From positions 4,278,001 through 4,342,000 of the forward strand of contig NC_063014.1 in NCBI RefSeq assembly GCF_020509005.1: DNA of 64,000 nucleotides, written 5' to 3'. The notes under the pieces are model-generated. The model was not told the DNA's origin. It made no database searches and worked only from the letters and a program-made list of their open reading frames with translations. This document shows positions 44,501-57,089 of the stretch, piece after piece (within the stretch, counting starts at the first letter, position 1; each line of letters starts with the position of its first letter). Source of the DNA: Fulvia fulva. Its lineage: Eukaryota > Ascomycota > Dothideomycetes > Mycosphaerellales > Mycosphaerellaceae. A program made the translations under genes and the position numbers.

Positions 44501-46398
44501 TAGTAGTCGAACTGACTATAGAGCAAATTAGACATATCTAGTACTATAGTAATAACAAGGTAGCCTTACTACTTTTACTAGACATATTAGGGGCTTTCGA
44601 CAATATGTCCTACGTAAGTCTCCTACACATCCTTAGAATAAAAAGTATCCTAGCCTAGATAGTACACTTTATATAGTCATTCCTTAAGGACAGAACAACC
44701 TAGATCCTCCTAGGGTCCTTTAAAGCCCCGTAGACCCTAATTACGAACACAGGCATCCTATAGGGCTCTACACTCTCCCTAATTCTGTTCCTCCTCTTTA
44801 TAGCCGACCTGACCCTACTCCTAGAAATAGTAAATACCTTAGTATCGGGGTTTATAGATAACACAAATATCCTAGCGTAGTCGGGGTCTATAGAGGAAAA
44901 CTGCGTACTCCTAGAGGAGAGACATAGACAATACGAAAAGTAGGTAAGAGAGTATAGGGCAAAATTCGTACCGGACAAGTACTAACTTATCTATTTTAGT
45001 AAGATAAAGACAAAACACAACTTAGTAGTACTAGTAAAAATCTAGGGGTTCGAGACCTATTCTATAAGGGAACTTAGAGTCCTTAGGATATAGCTAGACC
45101 CGAAACTTAGCTAGGGACTATAAGTAAAGAAGGCGTAAGCGAGAGCGGATACTAATAGATAATTAATCGAGAGACTTACTACGTTAACCTAGAGGGCGAC
45201 CTTCATAAAGGCCTAGACTATATATAAGGCTATTATTAAGTCCGTAATGCTATATAGAGTAGCAATTTAGGTAGCAGAAAAACATATCCCTAAGAGAATT
45301 GAGGACCCCCTTAATAGAGCGTAGGTAGCCTACCTAAAGAGAGTACTAGGGGCATACAAGTCAACCCCTTATAGGACAATAGAAATGGAATTAGGTACAG
45401 CCCCTATTAGGGAGTACCTCTAGGGCATAAGGTGTTAATACGTTGAGAGGACATTAGTATACCTAGCCTAGGGAACTATCTAAGTAGCTACTTAAAGGAT
45501 AAGAACCTAGTAGGAGAGGAGGAGAAGACCTAACCGGCTATATATAATCCTATAGAAGGAAGTAGACCTAAAAACATCACAGGAAATCCTAGTAGCCCTT
45601 AAACAGAGAGAAGCTCTAAGGGAGCAAGCTAATATAGGGGATAAAGGGAAAAAGAAGCAAAGCTAAGTAGAAAGGATCGTAGGTCACCTATAGGAAACCC
45701 GTTAGAACTAAAAACCGGTAAGGCTAGGAGCCCTACTAGCGGCTAGGACCTTCGGGAGGTATAAATACCTTATCTATAAAGACCTAAAGAGGGCGGAAGC
45801 AAGTATAGCTATCTAGATTCGCTCTAAGCATATTGGGCTAAGAGCATACTTGTACTAAAGAAGAGTCCTAGGATACGATTATAAACGTTGCCCCTATAGC
45901 TACCTATCCTAAAACCCGGAGTACATAGTGCTGAACTGTACTAAGTAGGTAAAAGGGAGAAGCTAGTAGAGGGCGAAGGCAAGAGATAGGCAATACTAGG
46001 CTATTATCTAGAATAGACAAGATATAAGGAGAGTGACAAGATAGATCCTTAACGAGGACTACCTAGAGCAATTCTCCCTAGTAGTAGAAACGGAAAGGTA
46101 GATAGAGAGGAGGGAGAGAGAGAGAAGAGCCGGGGAAATAGAAGGGAGAAAGGGAATCGAGAGGAGGACATCACTAGGGTTACGGGCAAGGTAGTTATAG
46201 GGTAATAACTATGACACTAGCGTACCCTAAAGGAAGGAGAACGAAAGGATAAGACAGGAAAGAACGAGGAGGGCAAAGACGAGGAGGTTTTTATCCGTTA
46301 ATCGGGTTTCCTACCTACACAAATAGACCTAAATAGCGATAGACCTATATAGGCTATAGGGCACTAAAACAGGCGAATAAATAATCTATCTATCTATC
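41501..46398 (+). mobile_element. LINE-B, full-length Tad1-like LINE inserted in Copia
   Basis: 4,898 bp between 16-bp duplications TATATATAGAAAGGGA (41,485-41,500 and 46,399-46,414; the right copy may overlap the tail). The first ATG is at 41,504. ORF1 remnant: a 66-aa open piece at 41,864-42,064 and a zinc-knuckle region near 42,310-42,420. Endonuclease: IVIGDFNLY near 43,216. RT: LLDILGAFDNMSY near 44,580-44,615, LSLILFLLFIADLTLLLE near 44,780, and GFIDNTNILA near 44,848 (FVDD degraded to FIDN). C-terminal Cys block near 45,885-45,940. 3' UTR, then an (ATCT)n tail. Moderately RIP-mutated. Confidence 0.9.
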
Positions 46399-46980
46399 TA
46401 TATATAGAAAGGGAGGGGGCAATCTCTAGGGATACTCGGACTCTAACTACGCTATAGACAAAGTAGATAGAGTCTCGATTCTAGGATACGTATAGTTCCT
46501 TTATAGATCACCTATGTCCTAGATAAGTAGGAAGTAGAAGTCTATTATAACATTAATAATAGAAGCTAAGTTCATACCTATAAACGTAGCCGTAAAGTAG
46601 TCACAATTTCTTGCTACTGTCCTTAGGAAAATGGGGTGCCTAGAACTAGTAGGAAAGAGCTCTTTCTAGCCGAGTATAAGGGCAAGCAAGGGCACTATTA
46701 ACGAGCTAAGGCTAGTCAAGCTTATAGGTAACAACTAAGCCGCTTTAACACTTATTAAAGATGCCTATATATATAAAAGGTCAAAGTATCTTAATGTTGT
46801 ATATAACTATGTTAGACATCTCTAGTAGTAGAAGAAGATTGTAGTAGACTACTACTATATAAAGGACATAGCTACTAATAGGATAATAAAGCCCCTTAAT
46901 AGCTAGTAGTTCTAAAACTTTATAAGATAGCTCTAGCTTACGTAAAGAGATTGTAGGAGACTATATAGCCTAAGTAGGAG

Positions 46981-47214
46981 TGTTAAGAACATATAGGCCG
47001 TAGGTCAAGTATATAGGTATAGGTATGTTATATAACTAGATTACGTAACTAGGGTTTACTAGCCTATAGGCTAGTAAACATCCGGACACCTAGTATCTAC
47101 CTATACTAATACTAGCGATACTGTATATAGATACACGCTATCCTATTAGGTCCTTCTTCGTCTTTCGTGTGATCCGCCGTCTTCTAATACTACGTAACTT
47201 GTACCTATTTAATA
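46981..47214 (+). repeat. Copia 3' LTR
   Basis: 234 bp, preceded by a short purine-rich stretch (AAGTAGGAG). Differences from the 5' LTR seen in a manual comparison are mainly C/T or G/A. Confidence 0.92.
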
Positions 47215-49763
47215 GTAGTCGTAATATAGATCTAGCTAGTAAACTCGAAGCGACCTAGACTTAGTTAGCTACTAATTAGAGCTTAGGTAAGCGTACTACC
47301 GCGTTTATTACGGATCTATAAGCCTAGCTAAAGGAGCGCGATAACCGTATCGCTTAGCTAAAGCCTAAGGAACCGACACCTCTACTACCTCCTACGAGGT
47401 AGAAGTCTACCCTCGAGAAGCTACTCGACGGCGAGGACTCTAGTATTAAGATAGCTATAACGAAGACTAAGAAGGCTACCTCTACCGTAGCTAGCAGTAA
47501 TAATAACGATACTACGGTAGTCTTAGCTAACGCCGCTATCTAGTATAGTAACGGCGGTACCCGTAACCTAATTAACTCGAGGAAGATTTCTATATTCTTA
47601 GCTAATACACCTAATTATAAGGATGAACTAGGATTTGTAGAGTAGAAGGAGAAAGTAGAGGACTATATAACTATAGAAGAGTTATATAGCCGATTATCTA
47701 TAGTATACTTAGTAGTATTTAATAACTTTGTCGTCGGTAATACTAACGCCTACCTACGGCTATATAAGAAGAAGGTGACCGGTTAGCGTAAGTTAATAAC
47801 AGTGCTAAAAGACTCTTACGGCGAGCACTATAAGCTTAAGAAGCATAAGAAGGCTTATAATAACTATACCTAAGGTAATCGTATATTTAATACATTTTAT
47901 ACTAAGTTCCTAGAGCACGGGTACTACCTAGAGAAGATAGATAAGGAACTTATTAACGATATCTAGGACAAGCTAAACGATAAGTTAAAGTAGGTACTAG
48001 TATATCGCGACGACTTTGATGACCTCCTAGCCCTTTAGCGTTACCTTCGCGATATCGAACTGAAATTAGACAATATTAAGGGTTCCGGCGGAGGCGGTAG
48101 CGGGCGTAATAGTAGTAGTCGTAGTAACGGTAACGGTAATAATAGTGGCCGTCGCGGTAGTAACGAAGGTAAGCCTAAGTATATCTACTATAACGAGAAG
48201 ATTCGTAAGGAATATAATCTTAAAGCCGCTAAGTATAAAAGTTATACCTTCCGTAATCTTACTAAGGAAGAAGTAGCTAAGCCTAAGGAGGATATATTCT
48301 ACTACGTATATAACGCTATAGGCTATAAGGGTGCCTAGTCGCTTAAGTGTCCCTTTAAGAAGTATAAGAAGACTAGTAGCGACGCTAATAACGCTATAAA
48401 GAACGTATCGATCTAGGTCGGCGACGTACTAGTAGAGCTTAAGGCTACCGAGTCGGGGGAAGCCTAGGCTCTAGTCGTATATATACTTACTAGTAGCCTA
48501 TACTCGCGCCTAGTACTAATCCTCTAAAGACGGTACTACTAGAACCTCCTAAGGTTACGCCCTTATTATATTACCGTTATAGAGGAAAGAGGAACCCTAG
48601 ATAGTAGGAAATAGTAATTAGTAACATCCCCGTAATCTTTAGTCTAGAGGTTATACTATATACTATAAAGACGATAGACCTTCCGCTAAGAAGCTCGTAT
48701 ATTATAGTAGTAGGTATAGAGGATAGTAAGCTAGTACGTATTCTAATAGATCCCGGTACCGAGTCGCTATTTTATAATACGAAGTTTACGAAGAAATATC
48801 TATTACGAGCATAACTACCTTAGGCTTAGAATATAGGCCTAGGAGCTAACCCTAAAGTATCTAGTTAAGCTATAGAATGTATAAAGACTAACGTCGACCT
48901 AAACGGTTATATCGAGGAAGTTAGTTACTTTGTTACTAACCTCGACTACGACTTTATATTCAGTATACTCTAGTTCTAGAAGTCCTATCCTATACTATAC
49001 TAGAGAGCTAATATATTTATATTTACTAAAAAGTACTATACGGATTGTTACGATCCTTATCCTACGACTATCGGCGGTATAAAGGTTCGTATATATTACG
49101 CTATCCCTTATTTATAGACTCTAGACCCTAATATCTAGGTGTCTAGTACAACGATTAGCGAAGCTTACGAAGAAAACCTAGACGAAGGTTACCTTATTTA
49201 GGAAATAGAGACTCTTAACCCTAACGAGCTAGAGCCTACGACTAAGAAACTTATTTACGATATTAGTATATAGCGAAGTACTATATTAGCTAAAGACGAG
49301 GCTATCTATATAAACAAGAAGTAAGCGACTATACGAGAAGTCGAATCCTTACTACTCTAATAGCTAAAGGACCTAAAGTACGGATTTGACCCGTCTATTA
49401 CTAAAGGCCTACCTCCCTATCGCTCCGAATTAGATTTAGCGATTGAATTCGTTAAAGGCGCTAAGCTACCTTCTAAGCGTCCTTGTCCTATATCAAAACT
49501 AGAGCTCGATATAACTAAAGCCTACGTCGATAAGGAAGAAGCCGCTAGTAAAATCCGACGCTCTACTTCCTAGATCGCTAGTCCTATCATTATTATTAAG
49601 AAGCTAGGTAGAGGACCTCGTGTCTACGTAGACTATAGAGCTATTAACGCTATTACCGTAAAGAATAGGTACCTAATATCTTAAGTCGGTAAGACCCTAG
49701 CTCGTATAAGCGGTATATAGTAGTTTACTACCTTAGACATTATTATAGTATTTAACGAGCTAG

Positions 49764-52700
49764 ACATTCGAAAGCTCTTATTAAGGCCATTCTAACGATC
49801 TATAAAGCAGGCCACTACCCCTAGAATTGAGGGAGTTCTACCTTATTTAATTTGGATAGCTTAAAGTTCTCTTCACCCTATTTCTTTAGCTCTAAACGCC
49901 GTAGAGATGCCTAGCTACATTAGGCAACTCCTAGGTAATAGTAGCCTAGGCTACGGTACTACCGGCGCCTACGGCTCTATAGGCGAAGCTCCCCTAAGAC
50001 AACTAGTAGCAATTATAGAGGACGTAAAAAGTATAGAAACTAACGATTAGCTCCCTTACCGGTCTCTATAGGTAATGATCACTTAGCTACGTACGGCGCT
50101 TATACTATCGTATTACCGAGGGCAATAAGAAATAAGGACGACGTCCTAGGCGATTAGTAAGGCCACCCGGAATCAACACCCCTATAGCTAGGTATCGGTC
50201 GCGATATCGAAACTAGGCCCCCGCCTAACGTACGATATAGTTACGATCCGTATTGTAGTAAAGGAAGACTAGGCCGAAGTTACGAAGCTATCGAACAAGG
50301 AGCTCGCCTAACGAATTAACTAACTAGGGGTAGTCGTAGTGAACTAATAGTCTAACGGTACTCTATAGATCTATACTAGCTCTACTACTACTAGGAGGCA
50401 CCTAGAGGCATAGCTATAGTAGGTATCTAAGGTTACGGCATTAGCGAAAGTCTTAACGAAGTAATTTACGATCCTAGTCTACAATATACCTAAGGAGTTC
50501 GACCTAACTAACTAAGGTCACCTACGTACTCTCTAAGAGGACAACCCGGTCACTCTTAACTCTCTAATCTAGAAGGCGGCTTGGCTCTATAGGAAATGGC
50601 TAGAAGGTAAGGAGGCCTCGGCGCTAATAGTATAGCTATAAGACGCGAAAGTAGCGGATCTAGCGATAGAATAAGGCCTGATCTAGCAATATAGCCTTAA
50701 GATAGTAGAAAAGTACTCCTTATCCTTTCGTGTCCTCTAATACTTTAAATGCTAACAGTATAGATACTAAACCTATACGTATATAAACAAGTAGGCCTAC
50801 TCGAACTATATAGGAGACTATATATCTAGAGACTATATATCGGCTATAAGGCGGTACGCGAACTGTCTAGGGCACTACCTATCGTATAGCGCGGAATGCC
50901 TATAGCGGAAACTAGCGAAAAACAAGGCTATTACAAACAGAACCGTCGCCCTAAGATTCTACGGCGACCGTAAGGCTAGCCTTTCCCGGAACTAGCTAGC
51001 GGCGGTCGGGTATAAGCGCCCTAGGGCCGAGAACGATATAAAGGATACGTAACCTAGGGCTTACGGGAGGCCACGTACTCTACTAGCTACGGCGAGGAAA
51101 TCTAACTAGGCCCGGCTCCCCTTTAGTATATAGCCGATAGGCGTAGACTAGGACGTATAAGGTAGTAGGATATAGGACGCTATAGAGGAAATGATTATTA
51201 ATACCGATAACTAGCCTCGATACGCTTAGTATTATCTAGTATAACGTTAACTATAGTAAGGATATAGTCTAGAACTATTTCTTATATAAGGCGGACCCGT
51301 ACGTCTACTACGTCCTAGTAATCTAGGAGCTATAGATTAACCGGTACTATAGGAGACTAACGACCTACAAGTTACTAGGCTATACGATATACCTACGAGG
51401 CGACGGCAGACCCCGTACGTACTTCTATATTAGTAAGGACATACTAGAATCCGACTAGGAGGTAGTATACTACGTAGACAAAGAAGGCGGGGGAGATATT
51501 ACCTCCCTCTACGTAGGTAGTACTTAGATATACAACTCATATATATAACCGCTAGCCTCGAGGTCTAGCCGCGACCTAAGGGTCTATAGACACCTAGATA
51601 GTACGCTTAAGAGACAAGGGTGCTACATCGTAGTAGGAGACTTTAATATATACTACCCTTCCTAGAAAAGCCTTGTATAGCCGCACCCTATAGCCGACAA
51701 AGTACTCGACTTAATAGCGAGTAACGTAGTTGCCCTTAATACCCCGAAGGACCTAGGTACCTAGAAGAGAGGGAGACTCTAAGGTACGATCGACCTCTCC
51801 TAGATCTCGATAGCTACTACTATATAGTAACCTACTATAGGATCGAATATAAACTCGAGGCGTCGTGAGACTATATACTAGTCAGGACCTCTATTACGAT
51901 ATAGATATAACGTAAACTAGCGAGAACCCCTAAGCTAAACTAGGGAAAGGCCTACTAGGCTAATATATAGGCGTACCTCGATAACTCCGAGAGGCTAGTC
52001 TAGATCGCGTAGTAGTAATATAACAGTAATAACGAGATAGACGAGGCAGTCTAAGGGTTAATAGACGAAATAAGAAAGGCGACCTTACTTTACGTTCCGC
52101 TTACCTAACTAACGATATAGTCTAAACTATACTAGACGCCGAAGTGCACTACGGTAGTAAGAGAAGCAAGGAGAGCCCGCCGGGTATAGACGAGCAGCTA
52201 TAGCGAGGAGGCCTAGAATATATATAGGGAGGTATACTAATAGAAGAAAGCTATAATACGGAGGGAGAAAGTAGTCGGCTAGAGGGCTATAGTAGAAGAA
52301 ATCGCCGGCAAGCTAGCGAGGATGTAGAAGCTAGCGAAATGGGCCCGATAGGACCCTATATAGGGCCCCTCCTTCTCTATCCTAGCGCTATAATCGCCTA
52401 GTAGCCCGGTTAGCGACCCCGAGGCTAAGGCGCGTCTACTAGCTAGTAAGTTCTTTCCGCCCCTAGTCGAGGCTAACCTAAGCAACATAAATAGCTCTAC
52501 TCCCCTAGCCCCTAGTATCGCGGTCTAATAGGATATATCCGAGGGAGATATTACCGCTATACTTAGAAGGTTACCGGCGAAGAAAGCCCCGGGGCCGGAT
52601 AGGATCCTAAACGAGCTACTAAAGAAGTATAGAGATCAACTAGCCCTAGTAGTCGTAGCGATCTTTAATGCCTGCCTATAGACCGGATACTACCTAATAG

Positions 52701-54694
52701 TATTTAAACAATCGACGATAGTAGTCCTACGTAAGCCGTAAAAGGAAGACTATACGTAGGTAAAGTCGTACCGCCTAATTACGCTCCTCAATACTCTTAG
52801 GAAGGCGCTAAAGAAGCTAGTTATAACGAGACTCACCGAGGTAGTAGAGGAATACTCCCTACTCCTAGACACCTAGATAGGTACGCGCCTATAGCGATCG
52901 ACGCTATTCGCGATAGAACTTATCACCTCTTAGGTAAAGGCTATCTAGTATAAGAATAGGGACAAGGTAGTATCCTTACTTAGCCTAGACATATTAGGAG
53001 CCTTTGACTACGTGTTATACCCGCGGCTACTCTATATCCTAAGGTCGAAAGGACTCCCTAAGTAGCTTATTGACTTCGTACGGTCCTACCTCTAAGACCG
53101 TAGCACGTCGATCCTAGTTAGTTAGTACAAAAGCCTATTTTAAGTAGTCTATACTAGAATCCTATAAGGCTTAACGCTAGTACCTATCCTATTCCTCTTC
53201 TTTATAGCGACGCTACTCCTAGCCCTAGAATCCTAGAACACCGCTACGAGCGGCTTTGTGGACGATACGAACATTCTAGCGTAGTCTTCCTCGACTAAGG
53301 AGAACTATAGGCTACTAGAAGAGAAGTATAAGATCTACGAGGACTAGGCTAGGAGGCACGGGGCTCGGTTTGCCCTAGAAAAGTACAATCTAATACACTT
53401 TACGCGCCGGCCACGGTTCTATAATATATAAGCTTCTATCTAGATATAGGGGTATATAACTAACCCGGTAAATCAGCTTAGGATCCTCGGACTATAGGTA
53501 GACCCGGCGCTACGGTAGAGGAAGCACGTATAGGCAATATTACGGAAAGCTAAACAGAATATAGCATTATACTAGAGGCTCACTACGTCTATATAGGGGG
53601 CGGACTTCCGGTAGTTACGACTTCTATATACGGCTATTATACGGCTAGTCCTTACCTCTAGTAGCCAAGTGTAGTCCTTAGGCGAGAGGGCCTACCTATC
53701 GAAGGGACTCGTCGCGCCGCTAGAGAAGATCTAAAACCAATGCCTAAGGAAGGTTACCGGGGTATATAAGTCGATACTAACGAGGATGCTTAAGTACGAG
53801 ACCGCTATACCGCCGATCGACCTATATATCTAGGGACTACGGACCTCCTACTTAGGCAAGTCAGTATAGTACCTAGTATAGAAGGTCATCGCTAGTGTAG
53901 TTATAAGGGCCTACGAATTAGTACTAGTATATAAGGGCATTCGACCCGGAAACGAGCCGAACTACCGGGTAAGGGACGAATAGCTAGTAATACGATAGGA
54001 GGGTAAGAAGTCGTTTATAGAGTAACTATAGAGAGAGAGGTAGAACAACTAGGGTGTATAGTATAGTAGACGCCCTTACCTAGCGGGACAACCTAAGAAA
54101 TAGTTAGCTATAGAATCCGCGGTTAAGTACCCCCGAAAGCTTATCTACTACCGCCTTACGAGGGTATAGAGTAGTATAGTAACCTAACTACGAAGCGAAT
54201 ATATCGGACTCTAGGGGTACCTATTATAGAGGAAGGTTCTAGGATACACGAATACTAGCTACCCCTACGGCTATCGCTCCTAGAACGTACGGTACGTACT
54301 CCTCGTCTGTCCGAGGTGGTCGCTAGGAAGGGGGGAGTAGATAGTAAAGGCGAGGAACCGGACGATTAGGGCACTTCTTAATAACGCTAAGGACCTACGG
54401 CGTATTACGAACTAGATACTAGAGAAGGGCTAGCTAGAATAGTACCGCCTAGTAGGAGTAGTATAGGAAGAGAGGATACGGCGTAGCGCGACGAGACCGG
54501 CTAGGAGCGGGGGCTAACGGAGTAGTAATATAGACTACGTACGTTTAGAGGGAAAGCTAATCTAGATAAGGAGAAGTCGGGGGCGGGAAGGGTTTTCACC
54601 TCTTCGGGTTTCCCTTTATATATAACAATAGATATAAACCTATATAGGCCGGATAGGGTCCTAGAATAGGGGAGTAACAAATCTATCTATCTAT
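49764..54694 (+). mobile_element. LINE-A copy 3, full-length, RIP-degraded
   Basis: It starts ACATTCGAAAGC, a 5' end shared with 56,962 and 61,020, and ends in an (ATCT)n tail. It parallels LINE-A copy 1 (3,434-8,342) throughout: zinc-knuckle region near 50,760-50,920, endonuclease VVGDFN near 51,632, RT DILGAFDYVL near 52,990, GFVDDTNILA near 53,252, and the C-terminal block near 54,250. Many TAG stops. It abuts Gypsy-C on the left and a LINE-C copy on the right; no clear target duplication. Confidence 0.88.
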
Positions 54695-56745
54695 TTAGGC
54701 GGTCCCTTATAGTCGTCCTAAAGAAGCTATAGAAAGAAGACTATATAAAGCTAAAGTCCTATAGGCCGATCGTACTCCTAAATATAATCGGAAAGATACT
54801 AGAGAAGGTCGTAGTAAGAAGAATTATATAGCTCGTCGAGGATAACAACCTACTCCTAGAGACATAGATAGGTAGTAGGAGCAAACGATCTACCCTAACG
54901 GCTATAGAGCTTATTACCGAACAGATTTATACTCTCTAGTACTATAGACGGAATAGGGTTATATTACTATTGTCTCTCGATATCTTAGGGGCATTCGATA
55001 ACGTCTCCTACGAGCGACTCCTCTATATCCTACGGTAAAAAGGAATCCCGCGGTAGGTAATAAGTTTCGTAAACTCCTTTCTTAAGGAGAGAATAACGTA
55101 GATTGTCCCTAGGAAGCGTAAGGAGAGTAACCTTATATATAGAATACGGGATCCCCTAGGGCTTAATACTATCCCTAATCCTCTTCTTAATCTTTATAGC
55201 GGACCTAATACTACTACTCACCTTACTATAAACGTCGGCCTCGGGGTTCGTCGACGATACGAACATCCTAGCCTAGTTAACGACGACCGAAGAAAACTAC
55301 CGGCTACTTATAGAAGGACACGAGGTATACGAGGAATAGGCACGTCGACACGGCGCCCGTTTCGCCCCGGAAAAGTACTAGCTTATCCACTTTAGTAAGG
55401 TAAGAACCAACTATAATATATAAGTAACGGTAACTATCTAGGGTTACGTAACGAAGCTCTCTCCCGAATTACGAGTCCTAGGAATCTAGCTAGACCCTAA
55501 GCTTAGCTAGAACCCCTAGATTAGGAAAGCCTAGAATAGAGCCTAGGTTAACAAGGCTATAATAACTAGACTCATAACGTTAATATAGGGAGCTACGTTT
55601 AGTAAGGTAAGGATTATATATAAGACGATCGTAAAACTAGTAATAGTCTACGGGGCCTAGATATAGGGGACAGGAGGAGTAGGCAAACCGATCCCGAAGC
55701 GGATAGAGGGACCCGTAAACCGGACGTAGGCCGCGAACCCTAAACAGATACTAGGAGCCTATAAGACAATACTAACGAGAGTAGCGGAGGTAGAGATAGG
55801 GTCCCCCCCGATTAAACATTATATTAAGGGAATGAGGATCTAATACGCTAGGAAGACGGCGGATTATCTAGTATAATAAGCTATTCGGGACTCTACGGAG
55901 AAGATCGCTAGGAGGTACGACCGACTACCTAGCCTTAGGGTACGTCAAAACTAAAAGTAAGACGACCTACGTATATTTAAAGTCGTTAAGCGAACCTAGG
56001 AGTGGCTAGAGAGGAAGGAGGAGGAGGAGAAGGCACGGAGATAAAAGGGTAATAAGGTAAAGACGTAAAGCCTCGTAGAGTAGGTAGCGGGCTACCTTTA
56101 GGAATAGGAATAGAAAGAGAATCCCCTACTAAATCGAGGACCCCTAGCCTTACGCCCCTTCTAGAGACACAACTACCTACTCTACCGTGACCTAATAAGG
56201 GCCGAAGTAAGCATCGCGATATAGATTAGGTCCGAATATATCGGGTTAAGGGCCTACCTATATAGAAGGAAAGTCCCGGACGTATATAGCCTAGTATACT
56301 AGTATAACTACCCGTTATAGAACCCGGAGCACATAATACTACAGTGCCCGTAATAGGTAGAAGGACGAGGCTAGTAGAGAGCTAAGGTAGTAAGACGTAA
56401 CTACTAGTTAATCGTAACGGACAAGCGAGACATAAAACGGATAGTATAGTAGATACTATAGTAGGGCTTTCTTAAACAGTTCGCGCTAGCTAGCGAGACG
56501 GAGGAGTAGATAGAGAAGAGGCGGGAGGTTAAGGGGCTGTAGATAGGGTAGTCATTAGGGCAGGCCTATAATACTAGTATACCCTTAATAAGGAAAACAC
56601 GAAAGAAGGCAAGGTTAAGAACGTATAGGAGAGGAGAGGGGGTTTTTACTCTATAATACGAGTTTCCCCTTTATAACTAGAAGTAGGTAGTATAGCTATA
56701 TAGGCTAATAGGCTCTATAATAGCTTAATGAACAATACATATATA
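54695..56745 (+). mobile_element. LINE-C copy 3, 5'-truncated
   Basis: It begins inside RT (SLIVVLKKL, then YRPIVLLNIIGKILEK near 54,760) and has an undamaged catalytic box GFVDDTNILA near 55,244. Its C-terminal block NPEHIILQCP near 56,315 and the ASETEE end near 56,490 match LINE-C copy 1 closely. The 3' UTR ends in a degenerate AT repeat near 56,730-56,745 instead of clean (ATCT)n. Confidence 0.85.
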
Positions 56746-56958
56746 TAGTAATAATAGTATACGGGCTACCTCGTAGAGATTAAAACTCGAAGCTTACCTT
56801 AAACCTCTTCTATAATCTATAACTACTATCTTATAGCGATTCGTCTACTTCTCTCCTACGTCTCTTCTACTACCTCTTCTCGCCTAATATACTACCCGCT
56901 AGTAATAGTACTACCCTCCGGACCTATTACCTATTTGAACCGCGCTATCGCTAAGTAC
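56746..56958. other. Unassigned RIP-type tract
   Basis: Pyrimidine-rich on the plus strand with many TCTAC-like words. No domain or second copy recognised. Confidence 0.4.
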
Positions 56959-57089
56959 GACACATTCGAAAGCCCTTATTAAGGCTATTCTAACGATCTA
57001 TAAAGAAGGCTACTACTCCTAGAATTAAGGGAGTTCTACCTTATTTAATTTAGATAGCTTAAAGTTCTCTTTACCCTATTTCTTTAGCT
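56959..57089 (+). mobile_element. LINE-A-like 5' UTR segment
   Basis: About 130 bp matching the 5' ends of LINE-A at 49,764 and 61,017 as far as TTTCTTTAGCTC, after which the sequence changes to a different LINE (57,090 on). Confidence 0.8.

Larger units (their letters stand above)
36767..47214 (+). mobile_element. Ty1/copia element, full-length, RIP-degraded, split by LINE-B
   Basis: Two 234-bp LTRs, a GTAGT target duplication (36,762-36,766 and 47,215-47,219), a primer-binding site right after the 5' LTR, and copia-order domains on the plus strand. Integrase: SRLGYKY near 39,210 and IIDNFSRKK near 39,240. RT: KFKVRLVIRGF near 40,630, DVNNAFT near 40,780 and LTYIDNIPIVA near 41,015 (YVDD region). 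RNase H spans the LINE insertion. Without the LINE (41,501-46,398) and one duplication the element is about 5.5 kb. No open frame survives. Confidence 0.9.
35894..49763 (+). mobile_element. Gypsy-C, RIP-degraded Ty3/gypsy element, plus strand, split by Copia; 3' part missing
   Basis: Gag-like sequence lies at about 35,900-36,766 and 47,220-48,400, including a degraded zinc knuckle near 48,300-48,360. Then come a protease block RILIDPGTES (about 48,730-48,765) and an RT N-terminal part with [20 protein letters not shown] (about 49,590-49,650) followed by LDIIIVFNELD (about 49,733-49,763). It stops inside RT where LINE-A copy 3 begins. Integrase and 3' LTR were not found. The copia insertion is precise (GTAGT duplication). 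Confidence 0.8.

Noticed and set aside
49740..54710. Target-site duplication for LINE-A copy 3
   Set aside because: No direct repeat adjoins both ends; the copy meets two different elements, so a later rearrangement is likely.
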